Assembly: GCA_900766055.1 (NCBI GenBank)
Contig: CAAFTZ010000139.1
Location: 1 to 17,730 of the forward strand
Length of the DNA stretch: 17,730 nucleotides
From: an uncultured Parasutterella sp.
GTDB taxonomy: Bacteria; Pseudomonadota; Gammaproteobacteria; Burkholderiales; Burkholderiaceae_F
Direction of reading: 5' to 3'
Of this stretch, positions 15,095 to 17,730 are shown piece after piece. The position numbers and the translations under genes were made by a program. The notes under the pieces were generated by a model that was given only the letters and a program-made list of their open reading frames with translations, was not told the origin of the DNA and ran no database searches. Numbering within the stretch: the stretch's first letter is position 1; each line of letters opens with the position of its first letter.

Positions 15095-15652
15095 TTACTT
15101 CAAAACTTTGACGGATTCGATGATGACAGGACGAACCGGAACATCATCCATGAAACCTTTGGATCCGGTGGGAGCGCGGCCGATCTTTCGGACGACATCC
15201 ATGCCGGAGACAACTTCTCCGAAAACGGCATAACCGTCCTTGGTCGACGTACCATTGAGGAAATCATTGTCTTTCAGGTTGATGAAGAACTGGCTGGTTG
15301 CAGAGTTTGGATCGTTCGTGCGGGCCATTGCAATGGTACCGACGGTGTTTTTCAGACCGTTCTTGTCTTCGAGTTTGATCGGAGCGTGTGTACTCTTTTG
15401 GTGCAGATTACGGTCAAAACCGCCGCCCTGAATCATGAAATTGTTGATGACGCGGTGGAAGATCGTACCGTTATAAAAACCTTCATTGGCGTACTTGACG
15501 AAGTTAGCAACAGTCGTCGGAGCTGCTTTCTCATTAAGGTTGACAACGATGTTGCCTTCAGAGGTAACGATTTCAACTTTAGGAGCGGCAAAGCAAACAG
15601 CAGAGGCGACCAGCATTGCAGCGCCGAAAGCCAGTTTTTTCACATTAAACAT
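15095..15652 (-). CDS. ppiA: Periplasmic cyclophilin-type peptidyl-prolyl isomerase
   Basis: A 185-residue cyclophilin with a cleavable signal peptide (KKLAFGAAMLVASAVCFA, cut before AP). It is therefore the exported counterpart of the following gene. The active-site segment IFHRVINNFMIQGGG has R67, F72 and Q75. The downstream MARTNDPNSATSQFFINL and DGYAVFGEV blocks are intact. It catalyses proline isomerisation in the periplasm. Similarity across the whole domain to the neighbouring cytoplasmic copy suggests an old tandem duplication with gain or loss of the signal peptide. The leader contains the terminator of the TPR gene, so expression relies on read-through or a promoter in that short gap. 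Confidence 0.94.
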   Translation of the reverse strand: MFNVKKLAFGAAMLVASAVCFAAPKVEIVTSEGNIVVNLNEKAAPTTVANFVKYANEGFYNGTIFHRVINNFMIQGGGFDRNLHQKSTHAPIKLEDKNGLKNTVGTIAMARTNDPNSATSQFFINLKDNDFLNGTSTKDGYAVFGEVVSGMDVVRKIGRAPTGSKGFMDDVPVRPVIIESVKVLK

Positions 15653-15665
15653 GGAGTTAGATCCT

Positions 15666-15697
15666 AAAAAACATTCTGCAGGAGAATGTCTGCAGAA
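15666..15697 (-). terminator. Terminator/alternative hairpins upstream of ppiA
   Basis: On the - strand, TTCTGCAG-N8-CTGCAGAA forms an 8-bp stem followed by TGTTTTTTA. An overlapping alternative stem is ACATTCT-CCTGC-AGAATGT, followed directly by the T-run. The two stems use shared bases and cannot form together. Either could end the upstream TPR transcript. Confidence 0.65.
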
Positions 15698-15706
15698 AAG
15701 AATAGA

Positions 15707-16267
15707 TTAAGGTGCGGTCCGAACCGTCAGTTCCTGAGCAATTTGAGCCTTTTCCTTTAAGCGTCCGTTCTTAGGTGCCAGGCGCGCTGCTTTGGCATAC
15801 ATATCGGCAGCCTTGGCTGCGTAAATATCTCCGAGGTTGGAGTAAGTCGTGACCGAAGAGGCGTTATTCATCAGCGCACGCTCCAGAAGATCCTGAGCGC
15901 GTCCGAGGTTGCCTTCGCCGGCATAGATGACGGCGAGGTTGTTGTAGGAATCTGCGATTTCGGGATATTCGCGAATCAGCTGCTCAAAAACTCTTTTTGC
16001 TTCGTCATTTTTCTTTGTTTCCATGAAGATGACGCCTCGCAGAAAGCGAAGATTGACGTTTTGAGGGTTGGCAGCTAATTCCTTATCTGCCAGATTCATG
16101 GCATCCGCGTATTTACCTCGATTAATCAGCTGCGAGACCGAACGGGCCGGATTAACGATATCCGGAGTTTTGTCACCGAAGAGCGGAACGCTGTCCTGTG
16201 CGGAAACTTGAGCTGAAAGAAGCAAACCGGAGAGGACTGCACAACCGAAAATCAAGGGCAGATGCAT
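15707..16267 (-). CDS. Exported tetratricopeptide-repeat protein
   Basis: A 186-residue protein with a signal peptide (about residues 1-24, ending VSA-QD). It has three to four TPR units, the clearest from about residue 70 to 170: NLRFLRGVIFMETKKNDEAK, DSYNNLAVIYAGEGNLGRAQ and TYSNLGDIYAAKAADMYAKA. TPR arrays bind protein partners; the partner here is not evident. It precedes ppiA, ppiB and lpxH, the order I know from Burkholderiales, and is probably the first gene of that transcript. No lipobox cysteine is seen, so it is probably soluble in the periplasm. Function unknown. Confidence 0.85.
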   Translation of the reverse strand: MHLPLIFGCAVLSGLLLSAQVSAQDSVPLFGDKTPDIVNPARSVSQLINRGKYADAMNLADKELAANPQNVNLRFLRGVIFMETKKNDEAKRVFEQLIREYPEIADSYNNLAVIYAGEGNLGRAQDLLERALMNNASSVTTYSNLGDIYAAKAADMYAKAARLAPKNGRLKEKAQIAQELTVRTAP

Positions 16268-16522
16268 ATTGAACCTGTACTTATTGTTTGAACAAACTTA
16301 AATGTTAGTCATGATTCTATGGAAATCGGTTAAACAACGCAAAAATCAAGAATATTTACAAACTGCGCAGGGCGGCGCCGGAGAGTTTTTCAATACTCAT
16401 GTAGCCGTAACAGGAACAAATTCTTGGCGGAAACAATCACGCTTTTTTCAACAGTTCCTAGAGAAAGTCACAAGTGCAAAAAATATTCCCGGTGTGTAAC
16501 CTAAAGCTGACGGAAGGTGATC
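16268..16522. promoter_or_regulatory. Divergent intergenic region between the TPR gene and the Crp/Fnr regulator
   Basis: 255 bases without a supported gene. It should hold divergent promoters. A short dyad GTTTG-AA-CAAAC is at 16286-16297, close to the TPR start. I see no clear -35/-10 pair and no copy of the TGTCA-N6-TGACA operator found downstream of the regulator. A 65-codon frame at 16302-16499 has no ribosome-binding site and is not accepted. The regulator ribosome-binding site GGAAGG is at 16512-16517. Confidence 0.5.
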
Positions 16523-17266
16523 ATGAGACAAGTTTTTCGCCAATTGCCGTGGATCCATCCTCAGATCGATCCGCGAATCCAACAGTTTTTCAATCAGTAT
16601 GGACGCTATTTGCGGCTTAAGCAGGGCGCCTCTATTTTCAACGGCGGTGATGCCGGAGAGATCGCTTTGGTTCTCAGCGGGTTAGGTGTGTTTTCCTTTC
16701 CCGATAAACATCTCAAAAATCACTATCTTTCGCTCATTCCTTCCGGCTCTCTGATGGGAGACGTGGATGGGCTGACGCACGAGTCTGTTAACGTCTACGA
16801 CAGCGCCTTCCGAGATTCGGAAGTCCGGTTGATCAAAAGGGACATCTTCAGAGATTTTCTTATTCAAAACCCGGAGCTTTTGCATGCTCATACGCTGTCG
16901 GTGATTGCGCATCACGAATCATGCATGGAAGCATTAATCGCTAACTCGACGTTAACGCTTCTCGAACGGCTTCAGGTTCTTTACACAAGTCTGGCGGCTG
17001 CTCTCGGACATGCTTCGGATGAAAAAGATTTTGTAAGTATTCCGTTGGCACTCACTGCGGTTGAGCTCTCAGCCTTTGTTAACGCCTCTCGGCAATCAGT
17101 CTCATCTGTTCATACTGAGATCGAGTCAAACGGAGACATCGTAAGAAAGAAAGGCGAGACCCAAGTCGCTAAGAAGTTCATTGACGGCTGTTTTGATTGG
17201 CTGGAAAACGGAGCCCAGCCCTCTGTGCGCATTCGCAAGAGGCGAGAAAAAACGTCAGCTGCCTGA
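16523..17266 (+). CDS. Crp/Fnr-family transcriptional regulator
   Basis: A 247-residue regulator with an N-terminal cyclic-nucleotide-binding-like beta-roll (about residues 20-110), a dimer helix (about 115-160) and a C-terminal winged helix-turn-helix (about 175-210). The recognition helix is SRQSVSSVHTEI, starting at residue 189. The only cysteines are C134 and C223, so an FNR-type iron-sulfur cluster is not expected. The CRP phosphate-binding pattern (GE...PRxAT) is replaced by GDVDGLTHESVNVYDSA, so cAMP is unlikely as effector. The signal is unknown. A GTG at 16517 sits on the ribosome-binding site GGAAGG, so ATG 16523 is preferred. Operator-like palindromes follow the gene, the first overlapping its stop, and a tetraheme cytochrome gene lies 109 bases downstream. 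That cytochrome is its likely target. Confidence 0.9.
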   Translation: MRQVFRQLPWIHPQIDPRIQQFFNQYGRYLRLKQGASIFNGGDAGEIALVLSGLGVFSFPDKHLKNHYLSLIPSGSLMGDVDGLTHESVNVYDSAFRDSEVRLIKRDIFRDFLIQNPELLHAHTLSVIAHHESCMEALIANSTLTLLERLQVLYTSLAAALGHASDEKDFVSIPLALTAVELSAFVNASRQSVSSVHTEIESNGDIVRKKGETQVAKKFIDGCFDWLENGAQPSVRIRKRREKTSAA

Positions 17267-17268
17267 CA
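17253..17268. promoter_or_regulatory. Upstream Crp/Fnr-type operator (CGTCA-N6-TGACA)
   Basis: CGTCAGCTGCCTGACA, a near-perfect dyad overlapping the stop codon of the regulator. It matches the downstream copy in both half-sites except for one base. Its centre (17260.5) is 51 bp from the centre of the second site, close to five helical turns. Relative to the predicted start at 17353 it is at -92.5, a position used by Class I or tandem activators of this family. Confidence 0.6.
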
Positions 17269-17309
17269 CTTTTGGAGCCACGGCAAAAGGATGCCGTTAA
17301 AAGTGTCAG
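17263..17309. repeat. Long imperfect inverted repeat between the regulator and cytochrome genes
   Basis: Outer arms CTGACACTTTT (17263-17273) and AAAAGTGTCAG (17299-17309) are perfect over 11 bp. Inner arms ACGGCA (17280-17285) and TGCCGT (17292-17297) enclose the loop AAAGGA. In RNA this would be a stem with one asymmetric internal loop. No T-run follows, so it is not a standard terminator, but it may define the 3' end of the regulator message. Its ends overlap both operator sites. Confidence 0.6.
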
Positions 17310-17319
17310 CTAGCTGACA
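17304..17319. promoter_or_regulatory. Proximal Crp/Fnr-type operator (perfect 16-bp palindrome)
   Basis: TGTCAGCTAGCTGACA is a perfect palindrome of the form TGTCA-N6-TGACA, the half-site layout used by the Crp/Fnr family. Its centre (17311.5) is exactly -41.5 from the start predicted by the -10 element TATAGT. That is the Class II activator position of FNR and CRP. The likely binder is the regulator encoded just upstream; this is inferred. Confidence 0.7.
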
Positions 17320-17340
17320 ACAAGCGTTGTTCATCATTTT

Positions 17341-17353
17341 TATAGTGGTTTTA
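17341..17353 (+). promoter_or_regulatory. Predicted -10 element and start of the tetraheme cytochrome promoter
   Basis: TATAGT at 17341-17346 matches TATAAT at five of six positions. No good -35 box lies 16-18 bases upstream, which fits an activator-dependent promoter using the operator at 17304-17319. The start would be near 17353, leaving a 23-base leader with an AAGGAAG ribosome-binding site at 17364-17370. Confidence 0.5.
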
Positions 17354-17375
17354 AACCTCAATCAAGGAAGAAAAG

Positions 17376-17723
17376 ATGGACAAAAAATTAGTCGCGTTAG
17401 CCTTTACAGCTCTCAGTGCATTCATGCTGAATGCCTCAGCAGCCGGCTTAGCAGAGTTACATACCGCTAAAGGTCAGGACTGTGCCGTCTGCCACATCGA
17501 CGGCAAACCGTCGAGTTCAAACGTATCCGAAGCTTCCTGCCAAAAATGTCACGGCGAAGAGCCTGCTGGCAAGGCTTTAGAAATCGAAGGCAAAAAAGTA
17601 GCCAACATTCATAAAACGCATTTCGATACGTTTGAATGCCTTCAGTGTCATAAAGGTCACACTCAATCCGTTATTGCCTGTGCCGAATGCCATAAAGGCG
17701 CACAAACTATCCAAGTCCCTTAA
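17376..17723 (+). CDS. Small periplasmic tetraheme cytochrome c (flavocytochrome c heme-domain type)
   Basis: A 115-residue exported electron carrier. The signal peptide spans about residues 1-22 (LNASA-AG). Four CxxCH motifs are present: C36AVCH, C55QKCH, C88LQCH and C102AECH. Extra histidines H29, H79, H82 and H95 could serve as distal ligands. The order and spacing (LAELHTAKGQDCAVCH, SCQKCHG, then HFDTFECLQCHKGHTQSVIACAECHK) resemble the heme domain of Shewanella flavocytochrome c fumarate reductase and its small tetraheme cytochrome. Only the heme domain is here, so a separate flavin-containing reductase subunit is the expected partner; the window ends 7 bases after the stop, so this cannot be checked. 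Heme attachment would depend on the ccm operon. Control is probably by the upstream Crp/Fnr regulator. Confidence 0.93.
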   Translation: MDKKLVALAFTALSAFMLNASAAGLAELHTAKGQDCAVCHIDGKPSSSNVSEASCQKCHGEEPAGKALEIEGKKVANIHKTHFDTFECLQCHKGHTQSVIACAECHKGAQTIQVP

Positions 17724-17730
17724 TTAGTTA

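Noticed and set aside
16302..16499. 65-codon open frame on the + strand upstream of the regulator
   Set aside because: No ribosome-binding site, no recognisable motif, and it fills a divergent promoter region. Probably chance.

Overview
The window looks like a chromosomal segment of a moderate-GC, anaerobically respiring betaproteobacterium, most likely a Burkholderiales member of the Sutterella/Parasutterella type. This is an inference. It rests on the block TPR protein - cyclophilin - cyclophilin - lpxH, which I know from Burkholderiales, on the tatD-ankyrin pair, and on the multiheme c-type respiratory proteins. No rRNA, tRNA, CRISPR array, insertion sequence or phage gene was seen. No stretch longer than about 300 bases lacks a gene.

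Region 1 (1-6817, + strand) is a nearly complete System I cytochrome c maturation operon, ccmA(partial)-B-C-D-E-F-G-H-I. The genes are tightly packed, with several start/stop overlaps, and the operon ends at a strong hairpin terminator. These proteins export heme, load it on CcmE, reduce apocytochrome cysteines and ligate heme in the periplasm. Facing the operon, on the - strand, is a periplasmic parvulin-type foldase.

Region 2 (7604-10447, + strand) holds an ammonia-forming nitrite reductase homologue followed by a second, shorter CcmI. The reductase is not the usual pentaheme NrfA. It has eight heme-attachment motifs, including the catalytic CxxCK, and a Tyr-x-Cys motif like that of the Thioalkalivibrio octaheme enzyme. 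The extra CcmI is a good candidate for a dedicated factor for the CxxCK heme, analogous to NrfG. A NarL/NarP-like 7-2-7 heptamer pair lies upstream of the reductase.

Region 3 (10444-16267, - strand) is housekeeping. In transcription order it runs: TPR lipid/periplasm-type exported protein, periplasmic cyclophilin, cytoplasmic cyclophilin, lpxH, a TatD-family nuclease, an exported ankyrin protein and rlhA (23S rRNA C2501 hydroxylation). Terminators follow the TPR gene and the ankyrin gene.

Region 4 (16268-17730, + strand) contains a Crp/Fnr-family regulator without FNR cysteines or a CRP-like cAMP pocket, followed by a small exported tetraheme cytochrome related to the heme domain of flavocytochrome c fumarate reductase. 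Between them are two copies of a TGTCA-N6-TGACA operator, 51 bp apart. They sit at -41.5 and -92.5 relative to the start predicted from a TATAGT -10 element. This looks like a self-contained regulator-promoter-electron carrier module, and the terminal reductase would be expected just past the window edge. The Region 1 machinery would mature the cytochromes of Regions 2 and 4.
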